Below are positions 7,594 to 15,000 of a DNA stretch of 36,330 bases, piece after piece. Position numbers and translations under genes: made by a program. How positions within the stretch are numbered: position 1 is the first letter of the stretch; each line of letters starts with the position of its first letter. The DNA comes from Streptomyces lonarensis (GTDB taxonomy: Bacteria; Actinomycetota; Actinomycetes; Streptomycetales; Streptomycetaceae): NCBI RefSeq assembly GCF_012033735.1, contig NZ_JAAVJD010000030.1, forward strand, positions 1 to 36,330, written 5' to 3'. A model generated the notes under the pieces. It was not told the origin of the DNA. It ran no database searches and worked only from the letters and a program-made list of their open reading frames with translations.

Positions 7594-7724
7594 GCACAGC
7601 TTCGTACGTGCGGCTCTCCGCCGCGCCGCCCGGTCGGACGTCGTCACCCCGCCTGCGTTGTCGTTCGGCGGAGGCCGCCCGGCCTGCGGCACGCAGCACG
7701 CCCGGGGCGGAGATCCGAAGGTGA
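7590..7724 (+). CDS. Small ORF 3 of the chain (44 aa)
   Basis: A 44-residue, Arg/Ala/Pro-rich ORF starting at GTG 7590 (MSTASYVRLSAAPPGRTSSP) and ending AARSTPGAEIRR. Its TGA overlaps the next start in GTGA at 7721-7724. The composition is close to what a shadow frame would give, so it is the weakest member; the precise 4-bp overlap at both ends is the main argument for translation. Function unknown. Confidence 0.35.
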   Translation: MSTASYVRLSAAPPGRTSSPRLRCRSAEAARPAARSTPGAEIRR

Positions 7725-8119
7725 CCGCTGGATTCACCGCCGACGGCTACTGGGCGGAGGCGAAGGTGCGGTCGCCGGAGGCGGGTGGGGAGTGGTACTT
7801 GTCCGGCGCCTGGCTGGACTCGCCGGAGGAGGCCGTGGCGTGGCTGCACAGTGAGGCGGACCGGCTCGCGGCGGTGCTGGAGGCGGTCGACGGCGACCCG
7901 GCCGAGGAGGACGGCGGCTATGCCTGTCCGGTGTCCGTGGTCTTCCGCGAGTGGGCGGCCGACGCGGAGTTCCGTGCGGTGCAGTGCGCGGCGCTGGCCG
8001 GCGGGCAGCCCGTCAGCGCCAACGCCAGAGGTGCCGACCGTGTCTGGGGTGCCGAGGCCGTCGAGGTTCTCTACTCGCTCTCTGCCCGCCCGCTGCTGCG
8101 GCCTGCGTCGGATCGCTGA
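7721..8119 (+). CDS. Conserved-looking hypothetical protein, last gene of the chain (132 aa)
   Basis: A 132-residue protein read from GTG 7721: VTAGFTADGYWAEAKVRS then GGEWYLSGAWLDSPEEAVAW and HSEADRLAAVLEAVDG. The Trp/Tyr-rich strands followed by an Ala/Glu helix suggest a small alpha/beta fold; the C-terminal half (CPVSVVFREWAADAEFRAVQ) is again alpha/beta. No signal peptide or known motif is visible. An in-frame ATG at 7658 exists, but GTG 7721 is preferred because it forms a GTGA overlap with the preceding ORF. A strong stem-loop follows its stop. Coding bias is good, and this is the most secure gene in the chain. Confidence 0.65.
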   Translation: MTAGFTADGYWAEAKVRSPEAGGEWYLSGAWLDSPEEAVAWLHSEADRLAAVLEAVDGDPAEEDGGYACPVSVVFREWAADAEFRAVQCAALAGGQPVSANARGADRVWGAEAVEVLYSLSARPLLRPASDR

Positions 8120-8143
8120 CCGCGTCGAGCGGCGCCCACGACC

Positions 8144-8206
8144 CCGCCCCTGCCGGGATGGACCGACGGTCTTTCCCTTTCTCCGTCACGGCCTCGGCAG
8201 GGGCGG
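8144..8206. terminator. Bidirectional terminator between convergent genes
   Basis: CCGCCCCTGCCG (8144-8155) and CGGCAGGGGCGG (8195-8206) are perfectly complementary over 12 bp. The 39-nt loop can itself fold (GACC/GGTC at 8161-8171). It lies 25 bases after the stop of the plus-strand 132-aa gene and is followed, 146 bp on, by the stop of the minus-strand methyltransferase. Confidence 0.6.
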
Positions 8207-8352
8207 TGCAGCTGCGGCCGGTCACTCTGCGCCGCAACCGACCAGCGGTCCCAACGTGGCGCGCCAGTAGCTCGGTTCAGGGGCCTCGGGGCTGCGGGCG
8301 CCCACCCTCAGACAGAGGCGTGCCAGGTGCGCCGTCCGTGCTCGCGCCGTCG

Positions 8353-8982
8353 TCAGACGCGGCGGGCGAGGATGTGGGCGTCAAGGAAGCCGCGTTCGGA
8401 TTGCGGGTCGTGGGTGAGCTTCGCCGCTACGAAGAGGCCCGCATCGGCGACGAGTTCCGCAAATCGTTCGACCGGCCAGCTGTAGGCGGGTGTCACCTTG
8501 TGGTCGAAGCGGACGGGTTCGGGCTGCTCCGTCGCGAAGAACGAGGCGAGGAGCAGCCCACCCGGCGCCAGGACGCGGGCCTGTTCGGCGAGCAGGCCGG
8601 GCAGTTCGCTGGGTGGGGTGTGGATCATCGAGTAGTGCGCCAGGGCGCCGCCGAGGGCACCGTCCGGCAGTGGCAGGGACTCCATCCGCGCCTGGGCGAA
8701 GCGCAGTTCGGGGTGGGCCCGGCGGGCGTGGGTCAGCATGCCGGGGGAGAGGTCGAGTCCGAGGGCGTCCAGGCCGAGGTCGGCGAGCATGTCCGTCAGG
8801 TGGCCCGGGCCGCAGCCGAGGTCGGCGGTGCGGAAGTTGCCCGTCTCCCGGACCAGCTCGGCGAAGGTGCCGATCATGTTCCGTGAGAACGGCTGTCCCT
8901 CCAGCCGGTTGGCGAACGCCGCCGCGTAGCGGGCGACGACGCCGTCGTAGGCCGCGCCCGTCTCGTCCTGGTGTCCCGTCAC
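8353..8982 (-). CDS. Class I SAM-dependent methyltransferase
   Basis: A 209-residue methyltransferase. Motif I is clear: TADLGCGPGHLTDMLADLG (about residues 52-70), followed by acidic motif II (LGLDLSPGMLTHARR), motif 'LRFAQARMESLPLPDGALGG' and post-motif 'VLAPGGLLLASFF'. This is the ubiquinone/menaquinone-type small-molecule methyltransferase layout (Methyltransf_11/25). Start GTG at 8982 (MTGHQDETGAAYD). It stands alone on the minus strand, convergent with the small-ORF chain. Substrate unknown. Confidence 0.85.
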   Translation of the reverse strand: MTGHQDETGAAYDGVVARYAAAFANRLEGQPFSRNMIGTFAELVRETGNFRTADLGCGPGHLTDMLADLGLDALGLDLSPGMLTHARRAHPELRFAQARMESLPLPDGALGGALAHYSMIHTPPSELPGLLAEQARVLAPGGLLLASFFATEQPEPVRFDHKVTPAYSWPVERFAELVADAGLFVAAKLTHDPQSERGFLDAHILARRV

Positions 8983-9263
8983 GGCAGGAGGCTACTCCGC
9001 CGCTCCCGCCCCACACCTGCCGAACGCCGCGCCTACCGAACGTCGCACCTGCCGAGCCCCGCCCCGGCCGAGTGCCGCCGCGTCGCTGTCCGCCGTGCGA
9101 TCACCTCCCCCGTGGGGTGACCGCACGGCAGGCAGCGACGCGGGGTGCAGCGGAGTCGGGCAGCTCGGCACGAGCGCGGCGGGGTTGAGCCCATCCGCCG
9201 GGGCCGCACCTCAGCGGGTCGGCGCGGCCAGCGGGGTCGTGCGCCCGGCGGTAGCCGGAACCG

Positions 9264-9854
9264 TCACTCGTCGTACGGCCAGTTGCTGGTGTCCCACAGC
9301 TTGGCGCGGCGCAGCGAGGCGGGGCAGTGGCGGTAGATCTCGTCGATCTCGACGACGGTCGCCAGGACCGGGCGGCGGCCGCGGTGGGCCATCGCGTCGA
9401 AGAACGGCCCGTCGGTGACGATCGTGGCGCGGCCGTTGATCCGCAGCACCTCGGAACTGCCCGGCACCAGGAACAGCAGGCCGATGTGCGGGTTCTCCAG
9501 GATGTTGCGGAAGTTGTCGCCGCGCCGGTTGCCGGGCCGGTCGGGCAGGGCGATGGTCGAGGGCCCGAGTATCTGCAGCGAGCCGGCCTCGACCCCGCGC
9601 GGGGAGGCGTCGCAGTTGCCGGCGGCGTCGGCGGTCGAGACGACGCAGAACGGTGAGCGGGCGAGGACCGACAGGTCGTCCTCGGTCAGCTCCGCGTGGA
9701 CCTTCTCGATGACGAGCGGGTGCGGGGTGCCGAGCAGTTCGGAGAGCTGGTCGGCGTCGCGGAGCGGCACGATCGGGGTCGCCGCCGGGGGCTTCGTCTC
9801 TTCCGTCGCGATGTTCTGCGTCGGAGCGGCGGTCGCCTCGGTCACGTCCAGCAC
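9264..9854 (-). CDS. PPOX-type FMN flavoprotein (MSMEG_1061-like family)
   Basis: About 196 residues with a split-barrel flavin-binding fold of the pyridoxamine-phosphate oxidase-like superfamily. Diagnostic pieces are FCVVSTADAAGNCDASPRGV (strands of the barrel), TIALPDRPGNRRGDNFRNIL and IGLLFLVPGSSEVLRINGRA (FMN phosphate-binding region). Family members reduce or oxidise small molecules with FMN or F420; some act on iron siderophores. I choose GTG at 9854 because GGGAG lies 6 bases upstream; the open frame reaches a TTG at 9887. The start is within 37 bp of the iron box, so iron repression is likely, and it diverges from a siderophore transporter. A reductive iron-release role is inference. 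Confidence 0.8.
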   Translation of the reverse strand: MLDVTEATAAPTQNIATEETKPPAATPIVPLRDADQLSELLGTPHPLVIEKVHAELTEDDLSVLARSPFCVVSTADAAGNCDASPRGVEAGSLQILGPSTIALPDRPGNRRGDNFRNILENPHIGLLFLVPGSSEVLRINGRATIVTDGPFFDAMAHRGRRPVLATVVEIDEIYRHCPASLRRAKLWDTSNWPYDE

Positions 9855-9890
9855 GTCGTACTCCCGTCGGATACCCCAGTGGTGCAAGGT

Positions 9891-9907
9891 AAGGTTAGGC
9901 TAACCTT
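9891..9907. promoter_or_regulatory. Iron box (DtxR/IdeR/DmdR operator)
   Basis: AAGGTTAGGCTAACCTT is a perfect dyad with 8-bp arms around a central G. It closely matches the actinobacterial iron box consensus (TTAGGTTAGGCTAACCTAA). It lies between the divergent flavoprotein and FecCD permease genes and can serve both promoters. Fe(II)-loaded DmdR1/IdeR would repress when iron is plentiful. Confidence 0.9.
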
Positions 9908-9974
9908 CTGCCCAGGTGTGCACCGGGTCCGTGCCCGCGTGCGCCGGTAGGTGACGTTCCCATCGTACGGACAC

Positions 9975-11168
9975 ATGGTGAGTGCAACGAGCAGTAGGTC
10001 CCCAGTGCGGGGCGAACCCGGTCCCGGCCCGTCCGGAGACAGCGGGACGACCGGCCAGGCCGACGGTACCGGTCGCGTCGGTCTGACGAAACCCGCCGGG
10101 GCGAACGCCGCCGCGGGCCCCGGCAGCCACGGCGCGACGCCGACGTCCGTTCCGGCGCGACGGTCGCACCGACCGGCGGTCCTCACCCTCGGCCTCGTCG
10201 GCCTGCTGGCCGTACTCGCCGCGCTCACCTGGGCCAGCCTCGTCAACGGCTCCGGCCCGGCGGGCGCAGCCGACGTCCGGAACGCCTTCTTCGCCAAGGA
10301 CCTCACCCAGCACGCGCAGCTCATCGTCTGGGAGGTGCGGGTCCCGCGCACCATCGCCGGGCTGCTCGCCGGACTCGCGCTCGGCCTCGCCGGCGCGGTG
10401 ATGCAGGGCGTCGCCCGCAACCCGCTGGCGGACCCCGGCATCCTCGGCGTCAACGCCGGCGCCGCCGTGGCCGTCGTCCTGGCCATCACGCTGCTCGGCC
10501 TCAACTCCGCCAACCAGTACATCTGGTTCGGTTTCCTCGGCGCGCTGCTCGCCTCGGTGATGGTCTACGGCATCGGCTCCCTCGGCCGCGACGGCGCCAC
10601 GCCCGTGAAGCTGGCGCTCGCCGGCGCGGCCACCAGCGCCGTCCTCGGCTCGATCACCACCGCGATCCTGCTGACCGACTCGCGCACCTTCGACCACTAC
10701 CGGTTCTGGCAGGTCGGTTCGCTGACCGCCCGCGACGCGGAAGTGCTCTGGCTCGCAGGACCGTTCATCTTCTTCGGCGCCGTCGTCGCCCTGGGACTCG
10801 GCGGCTCCCTCAACGCCCTCGCCCTCGGCGACGACCTGGCCCGCGCCCTGGGCCAGCGGGTCGGCCGCGCCCGGCTCGGCGCCGCTGCCGCCGTGGTGCT
10901 GCTCTGCGGCTCCGCCACCGTCGTCGCCGGGCCCATCGCCTTTCTCGGCCTGATCGTGCCGCACGCCGTCCGCACCTTCACCGGCCCCGACTACCGGTGG
11001 GTGCTGCCGTACAGCGCCCTCGCCGCGCCCGCGCTGCTGCTGACGGCCGACCTCGTCGGCCGGTTCCTCGCCTCGCCCGGCGAGGTGCAGGTCGGCGTCG
11101 TCACCGCCGCCATCGGCTGCGTGCCGTTCGTGCTGCTCGTCCGCCGCCACCGGCTGGCCGAGCTGTGA
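9975..11168 (+). CDS. Iron-siderophore ABC transporter permease (FecCD family)
   Basis: An inner-membrane permease of about 397 residues. After an N-terminal ~55-residue Gly/Pro-rich cytoplasmic tail come about nine to ten hydrophobic segments. Family signatures are VPRTIAGLLAGLALGLAG, MQGVARNPLADPGILGVNAG (the EAA-like coupling region), and FLGLIVPHAVRTFTGPDYR near the C terminus. It would form half of a FecCD heterodimer with the next gene. ATG 9975 is preferred; an in-frame GTG at 9951 is possible and neither has a strong Shine-Dalgarno. The stop overlaps the next start (GTGA at 11165-11168). Iron-box control is expected from the upstream site. Confidence 0.92.
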   Translation: MVSATSSRSPVRGEPGPGPSGDSGTTGQADGTGRVGLTKPAGANAAAGPGSHGATPTSVPARRSHRPAVLTLGLVGLLAVLAALTWASLVNGSGPAGAADVRNAFFAKDLTQHAQLIVWEVRVPRTIAGLLAGLALGLAGAVMQGVARNPLADPGILGVNAGAAVAVVLAITLLGLNSANQYIWFGFLGALLASVMVYGIGSLGRDGATPVKLALAGAATSAVLGSITTAILLTDSRTFDHYRFWQVGSLTARDAEVLWLAGPFIFFGAVVALGLGGSLNALALGDDLARALGQRVGRARLGAAAAVVLLCGSATVVAGPIAFLGLIVPHAVRTFTGPDYRWVLPYSALAAPALLLTADLVGRFLASPGEVQVGVVTAAIGCVPFVLLVRRHRLAEL

Positions 11169-12454
11169 CCGCCACCGGCGGCCGGGCCGCCCGACCTCAG
11201 GACCACCACCCGGAGCGCGAGACCCCCGTGCGCGAGACCCCCGCGAACCTCGGTGCAGACCCCGGCGCGGACCCCGGTGCGACAGCCCGGCCCGCCGCCG
11301 TCGCCCCCGCCGGCGCCGTCACACTCGCCGCCTGGTCCGGCCCCGACTCCGGCGCCGACCGCCGCGCCGACCGTGACGCCGCGCCGACCCGCACCGCGCA
11401 CCGCCTCCACCCGGCCGACGAGGCCGCCGCCGTCGCGACCATCCGCGGTGCGCGGCTGCGCGTCAGGGCCCGCACCACCGCCGTCGTCCTCGTGCTGGCG
11501 GCCGCCGTCACCGCCGCGTTCGCCCTCGCCGTCGGCTACGGCGACATGGTGGTGCCGCTGCCCGACCTCATCGCCATCCTCACCGGCGGCGGCAGCGGCG
11601 GCCCCCGCTTCGTCGTCATGGAACTCCGGCTGCCCCGCGCCCTGCTGGCCCTGACCGTCGGCATCGCGTTCGGGCTGGCCGGGGCCGTCTTCCAGACGCT
11701 GCTGCGCAACCCGCTCGCCAGCCCCGACGTCATCGGCATCAGCGCCGGCGCCAGCGCCACCGCGGTCACGGCGACCCTCACCTTCGGCGTCAGCGGCTTC
11801 GCGCTCTCGCTCTCCGCCCTCGGCGGCGCCTTCGTCACCGCCGCGCTCATCTACGGGCTCGCCTGGCGCCAGGGCGTCAGCGGCTACCGGCTGGTCCTCG
11901 TCGGCATCGGGATCGCCGCCGGACTCGCCTCCGTCATCAGCTACCAGCTCACCAGCTCCCGCGTCACCGAGGCGCAGAGCGCGCTCGTCTGGCTCACCGG
12001 CAGCCTCAACGGCCGCTCCTGGAACCAGTTCGTACCGCTGGCCATCTCCCTCGCCGTCCTGCTGCCGCTCACCGCGCTGGTGGCGAGCCGGCTGCGGGCG
12101 CTGCAACTCGGCGACGACGCCGCCGGCGGACTCGGGGTCCGGGTGGAGGCGGCGCGGCTCGCGCTCATCGCCTGCGGTGTCGCCCTCGCCGGTGTCGCCA
12201 CCGCGGCGGCCGGGCCGGTCGCGTTCGTCGCGTTCGTCTCCGCGCCGATCGCCCGACGGCTGCTCCCCGGCCGCGGCGCGGCGCTGGTGCCCGCCGCCCT
12301 CGTCGGCGCGCTGATCGTGCTGCTCGCGGACTTCGCCGCCCAGCACCTCATCTCCTCCGTCCAGCTGCCCGTCGGGGTCGCCACCAGCATCATCGGCGCG
12401 CCGTACCTGCTGTGGCTGCTGGCCCGCAACAACAAGGAGGGCAGCGGCGGATGA
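11165..12454 (+). CDS. Iron-siderophore ABC transporter permease (FecCD family), second subunit
   Basis: A 429-residue FecCD permease with an unusually long (~95 residue) Ala/Asp-rich N-terminal extension before the first membrane helix. Signatures: LPRALLALTVGIAFGLAGAV, FQTLLRNPLASPDVIGISAG, LLADFAAQHLISSVQLPVGV. GTG at 11165 overlaps the preceding stop; the larger open frame from 10997 is ignored because it lies inside the first permease. It ends LLWLLARNNKEGSGG, and the codons for NKEG carry a Shine-Dalgarno (AAGGAGG) for the small ORF that follows. Functions as the partner permease for ferric-siderophore import. Confidence 0.92.
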   Translation: MTATGGRAARPQDHHPERETPVRETPANLGADPGADPGATARPAAVAPAGAVTLAAWSGPDSGADRRADRDAAPTRTAHRLHPADEAAAVATIRGARLRVRARTTAVVLVLAAAVTAAFALAVGYGDMVVPLPDLIAILTGGGSGGPRFVVMELRLPRALLALTVGIAFGLAGAVFQTLLRNPLASPDVIGISAGASATAVTATLTFGVSGFALSLSALGGAFVTAALIYGLAWRQGVSGYRLVLVGIGIAAGLASVISYQLTSSRVTEAQSALVWLTGSLNGRSWNQFVPLAISLAVLLPLTALVASRLRALQLGDDAAGGLGVRVEAARLALIACGVALAGVATAAAGPVAFVAFVSAPIARRLLPGRGAALVPAALVGALIVLLADFAAQHLISSVQLPVGVATSIIGAPYLLWLLARNNKEGSGG

Positions 12455-12579
12455 CCGCACCCACCACGCCCCGGCCCCCCGCCCGCGCGTTCACCACCCG
12501 GTTCACCGCCGCCGGCTCGACCGCGCCCCGGACCGCCCCGTCCCGCGCACGGCGGGGAGAGGACAGCAGCCAGCCATGA
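12451..12579 (+). CDS. Micro-ORF between permease and ATPase (42 aa)
   Basis: ATG at 12451 lies in an ATGA overlap with the permease stop and has AAGGAGG about 10 bases upstream. The 42-codon frame ends in an ATGA overlap with the ATPase start at 12576. The peptide (MTAPTTPRPPARAFTTRFTA, then AGSTAPRTAPSRARRGEDSS) is Pro/Thr/Arg-rich, without signal or membrane segment. It may be a translational coupling device rather than a functional protein. The two exact overlaps and the strong ribosome-binding site are seen; function is not known. Confidence 0.45.
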   Translation: MTAPTTPRPPARAFTTRFTAAGSTAPRTAPSRARRGEDSSQP

Positions 12580-13499
12580 TCCAGGAACGCACCCTCCAGG
12601 CACGCGAGGTCAGCCTGGGCTACGAGGGCCGGACCGTCGTCGACCGGCTCAGCCTCGACATCCCGCCCGGCCGCATCACGATGATCGTCGGCCCCAACGC
12701 CTGCGGGAAGTCGACGCTGCTGCGGTCGATGGCGCGGCTCCTGGCGCCCACCGACGGCGCCGTCCTCCTCGACGGCCGCGACCTGAGCGAGACGCCCACC
12801 AAGGACGTCGCCCGGGTCGTCGGCATCCTCCCGCAGAACCCCGTCGCCCCCGACGGCGTCACCGTCCAGGACCTCGTCGGCCGCGGCCGGTACCCGCACC
12901 AGGGCTGGTTCCGCCGCTGGACACCCGAGGACGACGAGGCCGTCGCCCGCGCCCTCTCCGACACCGGCATCCTCGACCTCGCCGACCGGCCCGTCCACGC
13001 GCTCTCCGGCGGGCAGCGGCAGCGCGTCTGGATCGCGATGGCGCTCTGCCAGCGCACCGACATCCTGCTGCTGGACGAACCGACGACCTTCCTCGACGTC
13101 ACCCACCAGCTCGACGTCCTGGACCTGGTCACCGACCTCAACCACGAGTACGGCACCACCGTCGTCGCCGTACTCCACGACCTCAACCTCGCCTGCCGCT
13201 ACGCCGACCACCTGGTCGCGCTGCGCGCCGGGTCGGTCATCGCCGAGGGCCCGCCCTCGCAGATCATGAACGCCGACCTGGTGCGGGAGGTCTTCGGCCT
13301 GGAGTGCACCGTCGCGATCGACCCCGTCTCCGCGACGCCGCTGATCGTGCCCGCCGGCCGCCACCACGGCGCCCGGCCCGCCGCCGACGCACCGACCGCC
13401 GAGGCCGCCGCGCAGCCCGCCGGCCGCGACCCGCTGCCGCCGGACGCCTGCCGGCGGTGCGGCGCCCCGCCCGCCGACCACGGCGACCGCCCCGACTGA
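12576..13499 (+). CDS. Iron-siderophore ABC transporter ATP-binding protein
   Basis: A 307-residue FecE-type ATPase. Walker A is GPNACGKST (about residue 39), the signature is LSGGQRQRV (about 144), Walker B is ILLLDEPTTFLD (about 164) and the switch His is in VAVLHDLN. It energises the two FecCD permeases. GGGGAGAGG lies upstream of ATG 12576. The C-terminal ~55 residues beyond the usual end are Ala/Pro-rich and finish DACRRCGAPPADHGD, a CxxC followed by an Asp/His pair, which is atypical for the family. Confidence 0.93.
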   Translation: MIQERTLQAREVSLGYEGRTVVDRLSLDIPPGRITMIVGPNACGKSTLLRSMARLLAPTDGAVLLDGRDLSETPTKDVARVVGILPQNPVAPDGVTVQDLVGRGRYPHQGWFRRWTPEDDEAVARALSDTGILDLADRPVHALSGGQRQRVWIAMALCQRTDILLLDEPTTFLDVTHQLDVLDLVTDLNHEYGTTVVAVLHDLNLACRYADHLVALRAGSVIAEGPPSQIMNADLVREVFGLECTVAIDPVSATPLIVPAGRHHGARPAADAPTAEAAAQPAGRDPLPPDACRRCGAPPADHGDRPD

Positions 13500-13563
13500 C
13501 CGCCGGGCGCCGACACCCGCCGCCCGCACCGACCTTGCCGTCCCACCCACACGAGAGATTCCG

Positions 13564-14658
13564 ATGCGCCACGCAGCCATAGCCGTTCCCGGTACCCGCG
13601 CCGCCACCCGGCGGACCCGCCGCCCGCTCAGCCGTCTCACCCGGCTGACCGCGGCCCTCGCCGCCCCGATGCTCTTCATGTCGCTCACCGCCTGCGGCTC
13701 CGACGCCGACAACGACAGCGGCGACAGCGCGGCCAACAACGGCGGCGACTCGGGCGCCTCGGAGACCACCGACGGCGCGTTCCCCGCCACCGTGCAGACC
13801 AAGTTCGGCGAGATCACCATCGAGGAGAAGCCGCAGCGCATCCTCGCGCTCGGCTGGGGCGACGCCGAGACGGTGCTCGCCCTCGGGGAGCAGCCGATCG
13901 GCGCCAGCGACTGGCTGGCTTTCGGCGGCGAGGGCGTCGGCCCCTGGGCCGAGGGGCTGTACGACGAGAGCCCGGAGATCATCGGGACGCTGGAGCCGGA
14001 GTTCGAGAAGATCGCCGAGCTGAACCCGGACCTGATCATCGACGTCAAGTCCAGCGGCGCGCAGGAGCGTTACGACACGCTGTCGAAGATCGCCACCACC
14101 GTCGGCGTTCCCGAGGGCGGCGACAACTACCTGACCTCGCACCGCACCCAGACCGAGATGATCTCGGCCGCGCTCGGCGTCCCGGAGAAGGGTGAGGAAC
14201 TGCTGGCCGAGGTGGAGGCCGGGTTCCAGGCCGTCATCGAGGAGTACCCGGAGTTCGAGGGCAAGTCGGTCACCGTCGGCTCCCGCACCTCCAACGGCTA
14301 CGGCGCCTACGTGCGCGGCACCGGTCGCGTCGACTTCGTGGAGCGCCTCGGCCTGGTCAACAACGAGCAGGTGCAGGAGCAGGCCACGGAGGACTTCTCC
14401 ATCGAGGTCTCCCGCGAGAACCTCAACATGCTCGACGCCGACCTGCTGATCATCGCGCCCATCGGCATCGAGGCCGACGAGATCGCCGACGACCCGCTGT
14501 TCCAGGCGATCCCCGCCGTCGAGGACGGCCGGTCGCTGATCATCGACAGCACCGACGGGATCAGCACCGCCTTCGCCACCGAGTCCATCCTCTCGGTGCC
14601 GTTCGCGCTGGAGAAGGTCGCCCCGCTCTTCGCCGAGGCGCTCAACGGCGGCGAGTGA
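13564..14658 (+). CDS. Iron-siderophore ABC transporter substrate-binding lipoprotein
   Basis: A 364-residue extracytoplasmic receptor (FhuD/FepB-like, helical-backbone type). The N terminus has an Arg-rich region (RTRRPLSRL), a hydrophobic stretch and the lipobox SLTACG (Cys at about residue 44), so it is lipid-anchored after secretion. A low-complexity Asp/Ser/Gly linker follows. Binding-fold signatures are PQRILALGWGDAETVLALGE, KIAELNPDLIIDVKSSGAQE and a C-terminal half from about residue 235 (FVERLGLVNNEQV). GAGAGA lies 9 bases before ATG 13564. It is 64 bp after the ATPase, completing a permease-permease-ATPase-receptor operon. The exact siderophore is not readable. Confidence 0.92.
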   Translation: MRHAAIAVPGTRAATRRTRRPLSRLTRLTAALAAPMLFMSLTACGSDADNDSGDSAANNGGDSGASETTDGAFPATVQTKFGEITIEEKPQRILALGWGDAETVLALGEQPIGASDWLAFGGEGVGPWAEGLYDESPEIIGTLEPEFEKIAELNPDLIIDVKSSGAQERYDTLSKIATTVGVPEGGDNYLTSHRTQTEMISAALGVPEKGEELLAEVEAGFQAVIEEYPEFEGKSVTVGSRTSNGYGAYVRGTGRVDFVERLGLVNNEQVQEQATEDFSIEVSRENLNMLDADLLIIAPIGIEADEIADDPLFQAIPAVEDGRSLIIDSTDGISTAFATESILSVPFALEKVAPLFAEALNGGE

Positions 14659-14724
14659 CGCCCGGCGCGACCGCCGATCGGCGCGTCCGCTCGACCTGAC
14701 CGGCGCTGCGTCCTGCGTCCTGCG

Positions 14725-14808
14725 GCGTGCGAACGGCGGCGTGCGAACGGCCCCGTGCGAACGGCGGCCTGCGGCCTGCCCCGTGCGAACGGCGGCGGGC
14801 GAACGAGT
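14725..14808. repeat. 14-bp tandem repeat, six units
   Basis: Six adjacent 14-bp units with consensus GCGTGCGAACGGCG run from 14725 to 14808. Units 1, 2, 3 and 5 are nearly identical, unit 4 is diverged (GCCTGCGGCCTGCC), and unit 6 is GCGGGCGAACGAGT. The period is not a multiple of three, so the array is unlikely to be coding. It follows the siderophore receptor stop by 66 bp. Confidence 0.75.
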
Positions 14809-14855
14809 GGCGGGCGGGCGGAGCGAGGGGGTGGGCTCGACCGAGAGCGCGACGC

Positions 14856-14979
14856 GCGCGAACGGGGCGCATCCGCCGCGCGAGCCGCCGCCGTGCCCCG
14901 GACGCCTCCCGTTCGCGCCTTCAGCGACCGGGACCGGCCGACCAGGCTGGCGGCTGCGAGCCCGCACGCGGGTGCGGGC
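14856..14979 (+). terminator. Two inverted repeats between receptor gene and small zinc-binding-like gene
   Basis: GCGCGAACGGG (14856-14866) pairs with CCCGTTCGCGC (14908-14918) across a 41-nt loop. Then GCCCGCAC (14960-14967) pairs with GTGCGGGC (14972-14979) with a 4-nt loop. Together with the tandem repeat they fill the 342-bp non-coding gap. The second hairpin is just before the ribosome-binding site of the next gene and could be a terminator or an attenuating structure. Confidence 0.4.
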
Positions 14980-15000
14980 CGGTCACTGCGGAGGTGGGCT

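Noticed and set aside
10997..11164. N-terminal extension of the second FecCD permease frame
   Set aside because: This part lies inside the first permease gene; the GTGA overlap at 11165 gives a natural start.
9900..14967. Very long minus-strand open frames (about 400-570 residues) rich in Gly/Ala/Asp/Arg
   Set aside because: They run opposite the FecCD/ATPase/receptor operon, whose products have complete domains. They are shadows produced by high third-position GC.
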